Part shown: positions 1 to 13,074 of the stretch, one piece after another | Position numbering within the stretch: the stretch's first letter is position 1 | Layout of the letters: each line of letters starts with the position of its first letter | NCBI GenBank assembly: GCA_037074615.1 | Contig: CM073542.1 | Location: 15,888,001 to 15,952,000 of the forward strand | Direction of reading: 5' to 3' | Source of the DNA: Leucaena leucocephala | Taxonomy: Eukaryota; Streptophyta; Magnoliopsida; Fabales; Fabaceae | Length of the DNA stretch: 64,000 nucleotides | The notes under the pieces: generated by a model | What the model was told of the DNA's origin: nothing | The model's input: only the letters and a program-made list of their open reading frames with translations | Databases searched by the model: none | Program-made: the position numbers and the translations under genes

Positions 1-1217
1 AAATTTTTGAAATAAAGCAAACTTCTTTTCAGTTTTGTCCAGTAGGCCATGAAAGAGCTAAAATTTTATATTTCTAAGCTCATAAATGGATTTATAAGGA
101 AAAATTGTGTAGGTTTAAGTCAAGATATAAATTAATTCAAATATGAAGGAATAGAAAATAAGAAAAGTCAAGTTTATCAGTTAAGGAAACTGAACCAAGT
201 TTAGAGGTTGAATTAATTGAGTTATAATATGAACTTTATAATGTTATGTTAGGCTTGGTTAGTTATGATAAAGGGAACTACAAGCAAGGAGCAAGAATAT
301 AAGGAAAGGTTAAAGGAAAAGCAAGGAATAGAGGTAGTAAACTTACCTACTTGTATGTTTATGTTGCTTGGATATTTTATGTGATGTTTGCTTACTTTGA
401 TTATGTGACGCATGTATGATTAAGTAATGCTCTATCTTTTATGCTATGGCCATATGTTATAATTATGGAAACATAGAAGCATATAAAGTTATCATTATGC
501 AAGTATGATCATTAAGTGCACACATATTGACATCAATCATTTAGTTGCATACATTGTATGATATCCATTTACTACTGAGATTTTCCTATAAATCTCACCC
601 TCTCCATTTCATTCCCACACTAGCAAGTTTTCAAAGATGGAGAAGATAAAGATGAATGAATAAGAGTTAAGAATTAGTTAACATGACTAAAATGTGATTG
701 TTGTATGAATTGTATGATGTAAGAATGTTATATGTACAGTTCCTGGCAGTAATTTGCACCTACATAGGAAAAATAATTAATAAATGTATGATATTTTCTC
801 AAGATTTAGTTAATATGTCAAGTTTTATTTTAACATTAAGAACACCTTATTTCAATGTATGTACAAAGAGAATGAAACTTTTAAAGTTAGGGACCATAAA
901 CTATTTTCAAAATTTTTGACCAAATAAATAATATTTTAGGTCAACACTGTATTGATTGACTAAATATTTGGTCTGAGACTTATTTTTCTCTTAAAATTCA
1001 TTATGTTAGCTTCACGTAGCCTTTCTAACCACTTCATTTTGAATTTTTTAGAATTAGTTATATTTTTTGAAGTTTGTCGCTTAATTTGGAAATACTACAT
1101 GAACAGTACCTAGGAGTTAGAAATTTCTAGATTTTTAAATTGAACTTCAATGATCATAAAAGTGGTTCTAAATGCCACAAAATGATCTCTAAGAAGTACA
1201 AAAGTAAGGTGCTACAA
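1..1217 (+). repeat. LTR family X, copy 1 (3' part)
   Basis: This is the 3' part of a long LTR whose start lies left of the window. It ends at 1217 with AAGGTGCTACA, the CA end expected of an LTR. Read on the opposite strand, 5668-6314 plus 8095-about 8690 matches it almost throughout, including the stretch near 330-560 and the terminal 300 bp. The same layout recurs in the complete solo LTR at 32579-35758, which has a perfect target-site duplication, and that shows the unit is an LTR. Small ORFs inside it, such as 698-919, have no support. Confidence 0.75.
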
Positions 1218-1299
1218 ATTTAGAATTGTCATAGTAAAAGTTTATAATTTCACTATAGATCAATGCACCTATGTTTATCTTTTCCCTATTAATAATTCT

Positions 1300-2214
1300 T
1301 GCTAGAAGTAGGTAATAATCTTGGTTAAGATAAGTAAAGCTCCCTGACTTGTTGGCCATACTTGTAGTAGATTATCCTATGATAATCACACATATCTTTT
1401 GGGATAGACTTTAGATCTCCTATAAAGTTGTTACTAAGCATTATAATCTTATAAATGCCTTGAGTGACAATGCCTGTCTTTTCTCATAGTGAGTTTCCTG
1501 AAGAATAAGATTAATGGTATCACCATCCATCTTTAACTCCCTACCTTTTAACTTCATGGTGAGGTAACTCTTACTAATTCTCCATCCTTATTCACCTCAT
1601 CATGAATCTTCATATTGCAATAAAATCTTCGAACTACTTCTGGGCTATATGAAAAGTTAATCCCTAGCTAATTTTCATAATAATTTAGTGATTAGAGAGA
1701 TCTAATTAGGTTATGTCATTATATTCAAGTAGTTTAAGTCCATATAGCTTATAGGGCAGAAATCGCTATCAACAAACTCTAATTTGTATTTCTCTTGTCT
1801 ACTCCTCTATCTAAGTTTCCCATGGGTAACTCTTTCAGAAGTAGGAATAAGAGTAAGGGTTGACATACGGAGTACCTTAAGAGGAATCAATTTTTCCTCT
1901 CCTAGCAATTTATTTCTTTCTCTGACTAGATGAAGGAGCAGATGGAGTCATTTGAGAAGAAATTCCTATGTTGAGGGTAACATTGATTACTTGATTGATG
2001 TTGCCATTAGAGTGGGTATGTTTTATACACAATGGGCAATTCCTTTTTCTCTTTGAAGTGGGTTGCTGTGAGCTCTACCGTGTAGTGGCCTTGTCCTGTG
2101 GTGGAGGAATCACTTCTTGCTTGACTTTAGGCCAGGATTTTGACTTAAAAAGAGTTGCTAGCTTTTTCCTTTTACTGCTTGCACTATCAATATTGGCATT
2201 CTTGGTCTTCACCA
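1300..2214 (-). pseudogene. Decayed plant transposon ORF (Transposase_32-like)
   Basis: A minus-strand ATG at 2214 opens a lysine-rich N-terminus (MVKTKNANIDSASSKRKK) that looks like a nuclear localisation signal. It hits a stop near 2077, then stays open in the same frame to a TAA near 1915. Frames between about 1300 and 1900 hold broken segments such as MKIHDEVNKDGELVRVTS. These resemble the 'putative plant transposon protein' domain (Pfam Transposase_32) of non-autonomous LTR elements. The family call comes from memory of its style, not an alignment. Many stops and frame changes make it a pseudogene. Confidence 0.45.
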
Positions 2215-5200
2215 TTTTTACTAGAGAAAGTAAACAAAAACATAGACGAGATAAATATTTGTGAGTGAGGAGAGGTTTAAGAAGTTGGGGAGAAATATTT
2301 GGGAGGTTTAAAGGACAGATTTATGGATCAAAATCGATTGGACAAGTTTTAGTTCCAGATAGTGAAGAGATTTTTTGAAATAAGCTTCAATGAACTGACA
2401 TAGTAATGGTATTCTTATAGAAGAGCTTTTCAATAAATGTTTGTATTTATTGAAGATAAAGACTAGTAACTGAATATTGAAACTTTTATTTCTCATTTAT
2501 TGATGCCTTTATCGATAAATAGTTCAATAAATTGTACCCTTTAGCAAAAAGTTGCATCAATGGATTTGTTGTATTTTTCACAGTACTTATCAATAATACC
2601 CTTTATCAATGACTTCTTCAATAAATCTTTGATTTCTTTAACTTCTCCATACTTCCATTTATCAAAGACTCCTTTGACCAATGTTCTTATCGAAGTGGTA
2701 TTTGATCAATTACTGTATTTTCCTGGAAAACAAATTCTAGATACAACAAGTTCACTATGATATTTGTCATAACCACTTCTCCTCTATTTGTCACTAGCAA
2801 AAATTTGGAAGGATTAATCATAGTGAACTTCCCCTATCAAGGGTAATATCTTATTCTTCTAGTTTTAGGTGATGCGAATAAAAGAAAATTTTTTATGAAA
2901 GCACATAGAGACAAAGCATGAGAAATATTATCATCAAAATAGCTCAGTTTATGCAATATATTCTATAGACATGAGTGCAATATATATAAAAGATGGTTTA
3001 GAAATGCTCATTTAGATTTGGCAATTAGATGAATTGATCCAAAAATTTCATTGCTTTCCTTTCTTATTATGTTTGATCATCCTTGGATGAATCTCACTTT
3101 TGCTACACAACTTTGATATGTAGTTATTTTGTTTCCAAATTTCTCCTATTGAGTTGAGTTAATTTCTTGCATAACTAGCATGTTATGCTTATTACTCCTC
3201 AATATTGTCATGTATGATGTTCCTCTTAAAGTTGTTGCTTAATGAGCTTTGTAGCTCTAGTGCTCTCTTGTCTCTACTAGATTGTGAATTCTCAAATTTT
3301 ATGGATCTTTCGTGCAATCCGTTAAAGAATTTTCTTTCTAATCACATATTCTCCTCCTATCAGGAATTCAAATTCTTTCTTTCTAGGATAATAGTTAGTA
3401 TTGTCAAGTATTAATTATATAGGGAATAATTTCTATATAAGATAATAATAATAATACATTATCAAGACTAATCAATTAATAATGAATGCGGATGAGTATG
3501 CTAGGAGATAAGCTTGTAAGATTTAATACATATATGAATATGAAGCTCTCCCTTAATCAATGCAAGATAAGAATATTTAGAATCATGATGGGAACGTAAT
3601 TAAGAACTCCCCCTTAATTGTGTAGTTGATTAAAGATTTTTGTCTAGGTAGAGCACTCTTATTCTATGATTGAGATTCATCTTCAGATTTGATGAGCTTG
3701 TTTATTTTCTAAATTTGAAACCTTCAAATCTGAATCTCTTGATAGTTCCCTTTTGGCATACTTGCTTGAGAATATCTTATTTATCATATTTGCAATAGGG
3801 CATTCATCCTCAAGCTTCTTGTTCCTTTATATATTTAATTGTTTAGGATGATAAATTTTGATAAGCATTGATTGTTTCTAGTTCTTTTTCTATAGGAAAA
3901 TGAATTTATTTTATGGTACTCAATACTTATTGAGTCCAAGAGGTTAGGTAGCCAGAGAATAGTCAAGAACTTTATATGCTTTGAAGCTTCATTGAGAGAA
4001 CAATATGATAAATTGAATAATAAAATGCAAATTATTTCTTTAAAAAAATTATTTTGAAAAATAATGCTTCTTTTGAAATAAAAATTTCAATCTATGTTTT
4101 TCTTCAAAATATGGATTTTTTAAAAAATACTCTTGTGGAAATATGGAAGTCAACAGATTGGAGAAAAATATTATACAATGTTACTCTTGTAAGATCATAT
4201 TAGATAACATTTTAAACAACAATATTAACATGTTGGGAAATAAAGCACATTAGGTTGCTAGTCCAAATGACTAGAGTAGTAAATATATTCCAGCAAATAT
4301 ATAATTCATTCTCTAATAATGATTATCGCTCAACTTATAGGAATAAACACTTTAAGCATAAGGCTTTAATGTTCTGTGATCTTTCTAAACAGATAGGCTT
4401 AAAATTCATGTAGATGGTTAACTTGTTAGACAGAAGAATGTTCAACTCGTTGAAAGATAAAGAGTTCAAACATATGATAACACAATTAGGATCAATGATA
4501 ACTCTATCATATCTAAAATTTCTATATAAGTGTATTAACTTCTATTTTTTAAACCCATACGTTTCAATGAAAAATCATGAATATTTTCCAAATCATTTGT
4601 ATGCATTTTATAAAACCAAGATATTTCACGCATGAGTTGAGGTGAAACTATATTCGATTCCATGGTGATCAAGAAAGAGGACCTATTCTTAATCAGGGTA
4701 TAAGCCTACTTAGGCATCGCACGAAGTGAGCGAGCCTATTGAGGATCATTTTATCGATAGGAAGAGGAGGAGGAGGAAGGGTTTGAATTGAATAATAAGA
4801 TCTTTGTCGTTTTGCCATTTTCTTTTTTTAGAGAGAACTACTGATGAAAATTTATATTAGATAGATAGTTTAAACAGTAGGGGTAAGTGACATTTCCCAA
4901 GCATTATTTTTAAATAGTGGACAATTTATGAAAGTTGGTAACTGGAACACATGCATTAAACCATATATGGCTATTCGAATGGTAATTGGAACATCAACCT
5001 TTACTTGACAATTCTGTATAATAAACTGTTAAATAAGCCTAATATAAGTTAATGGTTATTTAGTTAGAACTGTCAACTATTACTGTTCCTTTTTTACTTT
5101 TAAAGATCTTGTAAACTAATTAAGATGTATTCACTCCTGCCAAATTAATTACGTAAAAATAGAAAATGAAACATAATCATTATATTCTTTATCCCAAAAA

Positions 5201-5363
5201 GGCCCCATTATCTTTAACCTTAGATTCAACATCTTCTACAGGTTGAACCTCATCATTTTGCTTAATTATAAGGTTGAATTTACTATTCACATTCTATGCA
5301 TATCTAGTGAGGATCCTTATGGATCGATTGATTTAATACACCATCTGAACAAGAACATCTAGC
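2215..5363. other. Gene-poor spacer, nothing recognised
   Basis: AT-rich DNA between the two inverted X LTRs. Around 2480-2760 the motif ATCGATAAAT/ATTTATCGAT recurs in both orientations, as in the non-coding part of some LTR elements. A minus-strand segment near 3640-3830 reads briefly like protein (DECPIANMINKIFSSKYAK) but has no start, domain or length to support it. Nothing else in this stretch looks coding. Confidence 0.5.
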
Positions 5364-5389
5364 TGATGAGGATGAGGATGAGGATGAGG
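5364..5389 (+). repeat. GATGAG tandem repeat coding an acidic tail
   Basis: Four GATGAG units run in a row. In the plus-strand frame they encode Asp-Glu repeats, followed by AEEEGDGIVV and a stop near 5420. The short open frame upstream (SEQEHLA) suggests the C-terminus of a lost acidic protein. There is no start codon or domain. Confidence 0.4.
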
Positions 5390-6939
5390 CAGAGGAAGAG
5401 GGTGATGGAATAGTTGTCTAACAGAATAAGCTCTCTAGTGTCTCATGTTGAAGCAGAAAGACAAGAAAATTACAACCCTAGCTAGTGAGGAAGATGAAAG
5501 AAAAGTAGGAAGTGACTGCTTTAAACCATCGAATCACGTTGACAATTGGTGAATCAAACTTGAAGTTATTTGGTTATCATGTCAATTGAACTAGGAGGAA
5601 GAAGATATATCATTTGAATATTCTACAATAGTTATGGTGTAGCAAATGTCAACTATTAATATACACGTGTAACACCTTACTTTTGTACGTCGTAGGGATC
5701 ACTCAGTAACATTTAGAACAACTTAAACATCCGTTAAAGTTCAATTACAAAATCTAAAATTTTCAAGCTTCACGGACACTATTCATATGGTAATTTTAGA
5801 TTAAGTGACGAACTTCAAAAAATCATAATTCATTCTAAAAAATTAAGATAAAGTCGTTCAAAAGGATAATCAAAGCTAACATAATAAACTTTAAGAGAAA
5901 AATAAGTCTCATACCAAATGCTCAGTCAATCAGTATAGTTTAATCGTCAAAGATCACTGGTCATTTGGTCAAAATTTTTGGAAAACAATTTCTAGTCCCT
6001 AACTTTGAAAAATTTGTTATCTTTGTATAGACGTCTGAATATGACATTTAAGTGTCAAAAAGGTCACTGTTTTTATACATTTATTCTGTCATTTACTATT
6101 TTTCATTACATCATAAAGGTCACTATTTTTAAGCATACGTCACATAATCTTGATATAACATAAGTTACAAACGATTATGCCATATATCCCCTAACTCCTC
6201 TTCTTGCATCTTCATCTTCTTCCATCTTTGAAGAACCTTATGGTGTTGGGGTGATATGGAGGGGATGTGATTTCAGGAAAAATCTTAGTTGCAAATGGAA
6301 ACCTACAATGTATGTGTAAGGAATTGGAAGACACGCAGCAGAAATTAATTTAAAAATTTTTCCATTCCCTGCCAGGATCTACCGTATATGTTTAAGTTAA
6401 GTGGAAAGAAGTATTACCCTTAGTATTCAATCGCGACTTTCTCAGCTTCTGGTTGCAACATCCACAGCTTCTCTCTGCGGATCGTAATCTCTTTTCGATT
6501 GCAAGAAGTCGACGACTCAGGTCAGCTTCCTCTACTGGTATCCACACAAACAGCATTCTAACCACGAATGACGTGCTAGCGCCTCCTGTCCCTCCAGGGC
6601 TTACTCAATCATTCGTCCTCTCCGTCTCTATTTCGGCAGTTTCTTATCTGCAAACCTTTTTGCGGATTCTCGTTCACCCTTTTTTTTGTCCCAACCGTAG
6701 CTTCTAAATATCAGATATATCGGATGCTATGCATGTTACCACATACTTAGATTTTTGGAATTAATCTTATATTAATTCTAAAATCAATACAATATCATAT
6801 ATTGTATAATTTGATAAGAAACTAATTAAATAAATAGTGTTTGTATTAAATTCGTCCCACAGATTTAATTAACCTATTTATTTAATTTAAAATAAAGATA
6901 AGAGGAATTACATTTGATTTATTCTCATAAATCAAATTT

Positions 6940-7120
6940 GAGATATCGTATCAATTTGAATTTCAAATTCAAACTTGATAGAGATTTAATTTTATCCTTA
7001 TAAATTAAATCTTGTAAATATCTCTTATATGAGATATCATATCAATTTGAATTTTAAATTCAAACGTGATAGAGATTTAATTTATCCTTATAAATTAAAT
7101 TTTGTAAATATCTCTTATAT
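6940..7120. repeat. Tandem duplication of about 91 bp in the solo LTR
   Basis: Copy 1 (6940-7030) and copy 2 (7031-7120) both begin GAGATATC and end TATCTCTTATAT, with only a few differences. The unit contains the self-complementary segment TTTGAATTTCAAATTCAAA. Confidence 0.85.
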
Positions 7121-7184
7121 ATAATATATATATATACGAATATAAATATAAATAAATATATACATCCACCCTGGATCATTCATT

Positions 7185-7249
7185 GAATCTGGACATATCT
7201 TAGATTCAATGAATCTGGACATGTCTTAGATCCAATGAATCTAGACATC
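7185..7249. repeat. 26 bp tandem repeat, 2.5 copies
   Basis: Units start with GAATCTGGACAT at 7185 and 7211 and with GAATCTAGACAT at 7237, a period of 26 bp. The array lies inside the solo copia LTR. Confidence 0.8.
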
Positions 7250-10200
7250 ATAGCTCGTGTTGGGCTATTTTGTGTGCGACCCTGTAGACCCATATGAAGT
7301 TGGCGGTGGACCATTTACTATACTAACTCACAAGTCACAAGCGGTCTCTAGCAAGACATCACGATTACCCAAATCATATGAGGATCGATGAACGATATAA
7401 CCTTTTATACAACCATATCATGTCCCTTTTGTCACACGATATTTTGGTCATGGATGAGGCATAGAGAATGTCATCCTCCTATTCCTGACCATTACTTTCT
7501 CGATCCCTGAGTAGTCTGACTATAGAAATGGAACTACCTTTCCATTATAGTATGGCCATACATTTCTTAGACTTACTCATTGAGGGGCCCAATAATATCT
7601 CTCTACCAATATGAGGGACAAATTCCATCTTGACCATTCACATTCCTCCGCATGGAAAACCACTAAGCCCAAACATAGTCTTTATGATCACTCGGTCAAA
7701 AGTGACTTTTGACTAGGTCAAAGCTGAGTGTTTGTCATGTAGGAATCCATGATGATCTCAGGTCAAAGGGTATAGTGATATGGTTTGTATATGAGAGAAG
7801 CTTATGACTTAACCCATGCAGCTCTCTCATAGCGGGTCGGTCCAACGCCTTATACTCTTACATGTGCGTATGACTTTGTTTTATATCTCTATACATCTTC
7901 AAAGTCATACTGGTCTTATTTCATCTCTGCTCCCGCATAGATGACCGACCAGGGACATTTAGGATAAGATCATGAGTTATCCAAGGATGGTCATCATAGT
8001 AAACATGCAAATAATATGATAACAAAATTAATAAATTCATAAATCAACAATGTTTATAAGACAATGATTGGCCCCTAGGACACAATTTCCAACAGTATGC
8101 AACTAAATGTTTGATGTTATTATGTGCACTTAATGATTACCTTGCATAATGATATCTTACATGCTTCTATGTCCCTTAATTATAACATATGGCCATAGCA
8201 TAAAAAAAATAAAGCATCACTTAATCATACATACTTCACATAATTAAAGTAAGCAAACATTACATAAAATATCCAAGCAACATAAGCATACAAGTAGGTA
8301 AGTTCATTACCTTGGAATAACTCTCTTTCCTTATCCTTTTTCTTTACCTTTTGCTTTCCCTTACTCTTTTCCTTCCATCATGGTCCTTGCTTTATGGTCC
8401 TCTTTACCATATTAATCAAGGCCTAACAAAGTATAACATCATACTTATTACAATCTATTTCTAAGACAACATAATCTATTCACTAATCCTTTACCCATTA
8501 AGTTTCTATCTTTCTCTAATTTTTATTAATTGGTTTGACCTTTGAATTAATTGATGTCTTGACTTTACTCTACACAATTTTTCCTTATAAATCTATTTAT
8601 GATTTTAAAATTATGAAATTCTAGTTCCTTCATGCAGTTCTGGATAGAACCAAAATATGTCTTCTTTATTTCTAAAAATTCTTATTTTGTTTATAATACT
8701 TCCAATACTTGTTTCTCTACTTTATTCCACACAATTTTTCATTTTGCATCCATTGGAAGCATAAAAGTCATGAAATTCTCATCAATGTTCAAAACTTTCT
8801 TTTTCCAATTTCAATGCTCCCAAGGCTCTAATCCTACACAAAATTATCATTTAAATTCAATGGAAGCATTAAATAATTGAGAATTAATCTCCTCCTATCC
8901 ATAATAGCACTTGATGAATGGCCTCAAGAAAGAGCAAAGTCAAGAATATTAACTCAATTCAATAACCACTCATCAAACTAGTTTATCTAAGTGTCTTCTA
9001 CTTTATTCTATCTTACTTTTCTTCTTTCTTCATTTCTATTCAAATTTGGACAACACCTTTAACAAGAGAATATCTAACTTTCTTCTATTAAAACTTAATT
9101 TTTATCCTTTCAAAACTCATACAAATAAACTATAAAGGATTACATACCTTATGCTTTAACTACTTTGATCTCTAAGTGCATTGAATTTCCTTTTCTTTGG
9201 TCCATTTTTTGGTTGACAGGAGTTTCCCTTAGCTTCACTTTGGCTCACAACTCCTTAATATTAAATCTTATTAGTTACTTAATTCTTTAATCTTCATTAA
9301 CTTAATTCTTATATTATTTTAATAAATTTCAGCACATGAGATACCTTTCTTCCTCCTTCTTGATTCCATGTGTAGAGCATATGGGTCCCACAAGGACACC
9401 GCACAAGACACCTTTCATCACATGGAAATTGTCTTGAAATTTCCCCTCTTGTTCACTTTGAAAATTCCATGAAAATATCTTAAAATCTAACTTGTTCTCC
9501 AAGACACTCACTCCTTGACACTTTGGGCCTTCTTATATGATGCCATCTTGGGATTCTTTTAGATCCAATTACTAATTGGCACAAATCCCAAGGAACTTTC
9601 TTTATACTAATATTCTTAAATTACCCAGATTTTTTAGATAAATTCTAAACACCTCTTTTATTGGTTGTAACATTTTTAGAAATTCATTCTAATATAAAAT
9701 AAATTTTTTACAAAGCCTCATAATTTTCTGAGATCTATAAGTCATATTAAAATTTTTATACATCTTCTTCAAATCCTTTATTAGTGTCTTTTTTCACCTT
9801 AAAGTCTCTAATTAATTCTACATGACTTCTTTTTGACTTATGTCAGTTTCATAAATTCTTATATTAATTATAAGAATTTACTACTAAAATTTATCTGATT
9901 CTAAAGTTCAAAGGATACTGTAATAATTTTTATATTTTAAAAATTAATATCAATTTATCAGGACTCAAATCAAAATTTCGTGTTAGGTTAAATCGATAAG
10001 AATAATTTTTTTTATTTATTGGTAAAATTTGGGGCTAAAATATTTTTGAGTAATTTTAGGTCTTTTCTAGCTCAACTTTCTATAATTGCCATTTGTCCTT
10101 AAACTTTTAAAACCTACACTTTAGGCCCTTAATTTTTCATAATTATACTTAATGGCACAAATCTTATGTCTACTTCTATTTTTACTATAGAACTTTTAGG

Positions 10201-10331
10201 ACTTTCACTTTAGTCTCTCTTCTTTAGACCCTTATCTAATTATTATATATTTTTTCTATTTATCGTCACAATACTTTTTAAATCTCTTTCTTCTATTAAT
10301 CTTATAGATAGAGAAAATTAGGATATGATCA

Positions 10332-12341
10332 ATAGTTCTATAGAAGAATGGTTAAATATATAATATATTTAGTTTTACGGTTGTATATGTATAACTGTCA
10401 ACTCATGTATTTTTTAAATTTAAATATAAATACAATATATAATAGTTATCCTGCGTACCATCAACTTAGGCAAATATACTTGTCGGTGTGTTTATAACTA
10501 TCAACTATAGGTTTACACATATTGTGCCTTAGGTTACTTGTCATTACTTCTCTATAATGTTACGTATGAGGCGTCATATATTTAAAATTGTTTAGTAGTC
10601 GAAAATTCAATATCAAGTTCTATTCATATATTCAAGAATCGCCCGTTATAAGATCATGTTCAAATTGAGAGTCATTAAAATTCCAAAGCCTTTACGATGT
10701 TTGGTTCAAGCATATATTTTTTAATATATAAAATTTTTTGAGTAAAATGAACTTTTTCATTAATTAATTATAGGCTAAAATCTACAAAACTTTCCTAAAA
10801 ATTTAAATTAAGAACCTTAATATTTTATGTTTTGACTATCATCTCAATCATTGTTAAAATTACCTTTAAAGTTAATAATTTTTACCATATCATACTTTTA
10901 TATTTTTTGTTATATACCATGTCATTTAAAAAATAACACTCAGATATTTGACCTATAATTTTATGTATTTTTAAATATTTTAATTACAATATTTTTAAAA
11001 CTTAAAAAATATAAATTACTTAAAAAAATAAAATATTTATTTGACCATGCCATTCTTAAATAAAAAGTTATAAATTAATTTTTCTTACCCTTATATCTTA
11101 CATATTCTCTTTCTTAAAAAAGTATAACCCCACTTCTTCATTTTTTAGGGTAAAGGTACATCAGCATCTAAAACTAATTTTACAGGTGTGACTAACACTT
11201 TAAAATATTTAAATTAGTACAATTTTACCTTTTTACTAACAAAAATATAAATTTATGTCCGATCTATATCATATAAGCTTTTTAATTTAACAAATCATTA
11301 TTTAAAAGATTATATGTGTCATATTATTTTTTTAAAAAAATACTAAATAAACTTTAAAATTGACATTATATATAATTTTTATATTAAGATTGAGATATTT
11401 CATATTTTATTTAATGTAATTTATTAAAAAAATATTACATGTAGCTCTAAAATTAGTTTAGGATTCTAATTGTACCTTTAAATAATTTAATATGCTAATT
11501 GTACTTGTAAAATTAATTTAAATTATTGTTGCGCTTTTAACCTTTTTTTAAATTTAACTCTAAAATTTTTTCCTCCCCTCTAAATCCGTCATACCAAATA
11601 ACCCATAGTAAAATAGAAGATATGATATTATGACTTAGATCACTCTCATTTAAACTCAACTAAAGTGATACAAACGATCTCTCTAAAAAGATACGTTTTG
11701 ATTTTTTTTTTAAATTTAAATCTCAGTCAAATGTAATAAAATTTTAGATATTTAGAAATAACTAATTCTATACAGCACTATCTCTCTCTATATATATTTT
11801 ATACAATAAAATTTAATTGAGTTAGATCCACGTGCTATATATATATTCTAACCATAAGAACACTGTTTTAATGGTTTATATATAATCTTATATTAAAACT
11901 TTTTATTTCAGTTTTAAACAATTCAGATCATATTTTAGCAGTTTGAAACTTGATTATTTGTTTTATATAATTTAACATTTGAATAATATTTTTGTAAAAG
12001 ACTAAATTTAAACTGTTAATATGTTAATCTAACTATTAGAAAATAAATAGGGGAGGCGAGGATGATCAAGAAAGATGAGAGAATCTTTTGTCCTCTATCT
12101 CTAACAGCCTAATCTATATATGTATTCTCTCTGTGATTTTTTTAGAATAGAGAAGATGATCATTGGCAGAAAAAAGTCTTACAACTCAAAAATAGACAAA
12201 AGATGTAGCTCTGCTGAAAGAAAGATAACGATAAAAGGAAATATCAAAAGGCTTGAAAAAATATGAAAGCTAGGATGAGAGCTTAATAATGACTGTATAT
12301 CTGTTATCACTACCACACCAGAATGTTGAGATAGAGTTTTT
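10332..12341. other. AT-rich intergenic DNA, nothing recognised
   Basis: Very AT-rich sequence without a reading frame above noise. The 11130-11560 part repeats phrases such as CTAATTTTACAGGTGTGAC and CTAATTGTACCTTTAAA, so an old unclassified repeat is possible. I could not find terminal repeats. Confidence 0.5.
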
Positions 12342-12702
12342 TCCTTGATTAAGTTGTTTCCAACACGTCCAATACATACGGCAAGCTTGCAGTGTTATTA
12401 ATGCGGATGAAGTTTCTAATCCAAAGGAGAAATGCCCTTAAAAGTAATGAAATAAATGAAGGACAAAACTCCTTTTCCAACATAAAGGCTGATGAAAGAA
12501 TTAGACATGTGTTTTCCTCAATGGAATTTAATGATTTTTTCATGAAGATGGCCCAAACCATAGGATCAAAGGAAACATTAGAAGGGTGGGTTTAGTTTGA
12601 CTTTTTTACTGCAATGTATGCCAGGGAATTCACATAGGAAGTAGAGGTGAAACTAACTTGACCAATGATTTCCCTGATGACTTTGTCGGGAGGATCATAT
12701 TT
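12342..12702. other. Unidentified fragment left of copia C
   Basis: This stretch borders the left TSD of copia C. It is richer in GC than the DNA to its left. Two overlapping opposite ORFs (12349-12561 minus, 12392-12595 plus) and a minus-strand open stretch ending near 12597 are present. Read across the insertion, the minus strand stays open from about 20690 through the TSD to about 12597, giving peptide such as KYDPPDKVIREIIGQVSF. I do not recognise it as gypsy protease or any other family, although the sequence right of about 20690 is gypsy gag. It may be a host exon fragment or badly decayed element A. Confidence 0.35.
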
Positions 12703-12707
12703 GTCTT

Positions 12708-13061
12708 TGATGGTTTTAGGGCATACCTGGAATCATTTTCTTGACACACTAGATACCCACATGTAACCGGAGCACCCTGTATGGACTCTGGTTCATTTTC
12801 ACAACAAATGCACCGGAAGAAAATGCAAAAACAGAGCATCGAAAACAGAGAAGTATATGTTCTGCCACACACCCCATTTTTTTCCGTGTATGTAGATATA
12901 TATAGCCTGTGGGAGGGGAGTTAGATAACTGTATCTAACTCCCTCTGTTTTGAATTCAAAACATTCCCCTTCAACTGCTCCTCATGGGTGGTTGTCAACG
13001 GCTCTCTGTTTTCCATCGGTCGGGTCTGATCCACCATGGGTGGATCGCCTGTTTTCTTACA
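12708..13061 (-). repeat. 3' LTR of copia C
   Basis: 354 bp; in element sense it starts TGTAAGAAAACAGG and ends CCATCA. Compared by eye with the 5' LTR there are about 19 mismatches and no length difference. About 17 of the mismatches are transitions. The long inverted stretch AGTTAGATAACTGTATCTAACT near 12920-12941 would form a hairpin. Confidence 0.95.
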
Positions 13062-13074
13062 TCTCCCACTCACA
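13062..13074 (-). other. Polypurine tract of copia C
   Basis: On the minus strand GAGTGGGAGA directly precedes the TGTAAG start of the 3' LTR. This is the expected place and composition for the plus-strand primer of reverse transcription. Confidence 0.8.

Larger units (their letters stand above)
6315..8094 (-). mobile_element. Solo copia-type LTR (1,780 bp)
   Basis: The insertion breaks X copy 2 between ACAATGTATG and CAACTAAATG, a junction that is continuous in X copy 1 (near 548-560). It is flanked by a perfect 5 bp duplication GTATG (6310-6314 and 8095-8099). The minus-strand ends are TGTTGGAAATTGTGTCC and CCTTACA, the usual TG...CA. The TGTTGGAAATTGTG start followed by CTAGGGGCCAATCATTG is common in plant Ty1-copia LTRs. 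No internal domains or second LTR remain, so this is a solo LTR left by LTR-LTR recombination. Confidence 0.88.
5668..10331 (-). repeat. LTR family X, copy 2, split by a solo LTR
   Basis: On the minus strand this LTR starts near 10331 (TGATCATATCCTAATTTTC) and ends at 5668 (AAGGTGTTACA). Without the insertion at 6315-8094 and its duplicated 5 bp, it is about 2.88 kb. Its first part matches the start of the solo LTR at 32579 (TGTCATATCCCCAATTTTC). Its last 600 bp match copy 1 at 600-1217. No target-site duplication is visible (left flank ACACG, right flank ATAGT), so it may be an old or truncated solo LTR. It points toward copy 1 across about 4.45 kb. Confidence 0.75.

Noticed and set aside
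1995..2264. Plus-strand ORF with a hydrophobic tail resembling a membrane protein
   Set aside because: It is antisense to the lysine-rich transposon ORF starting at 2214, which has family-like sequence.
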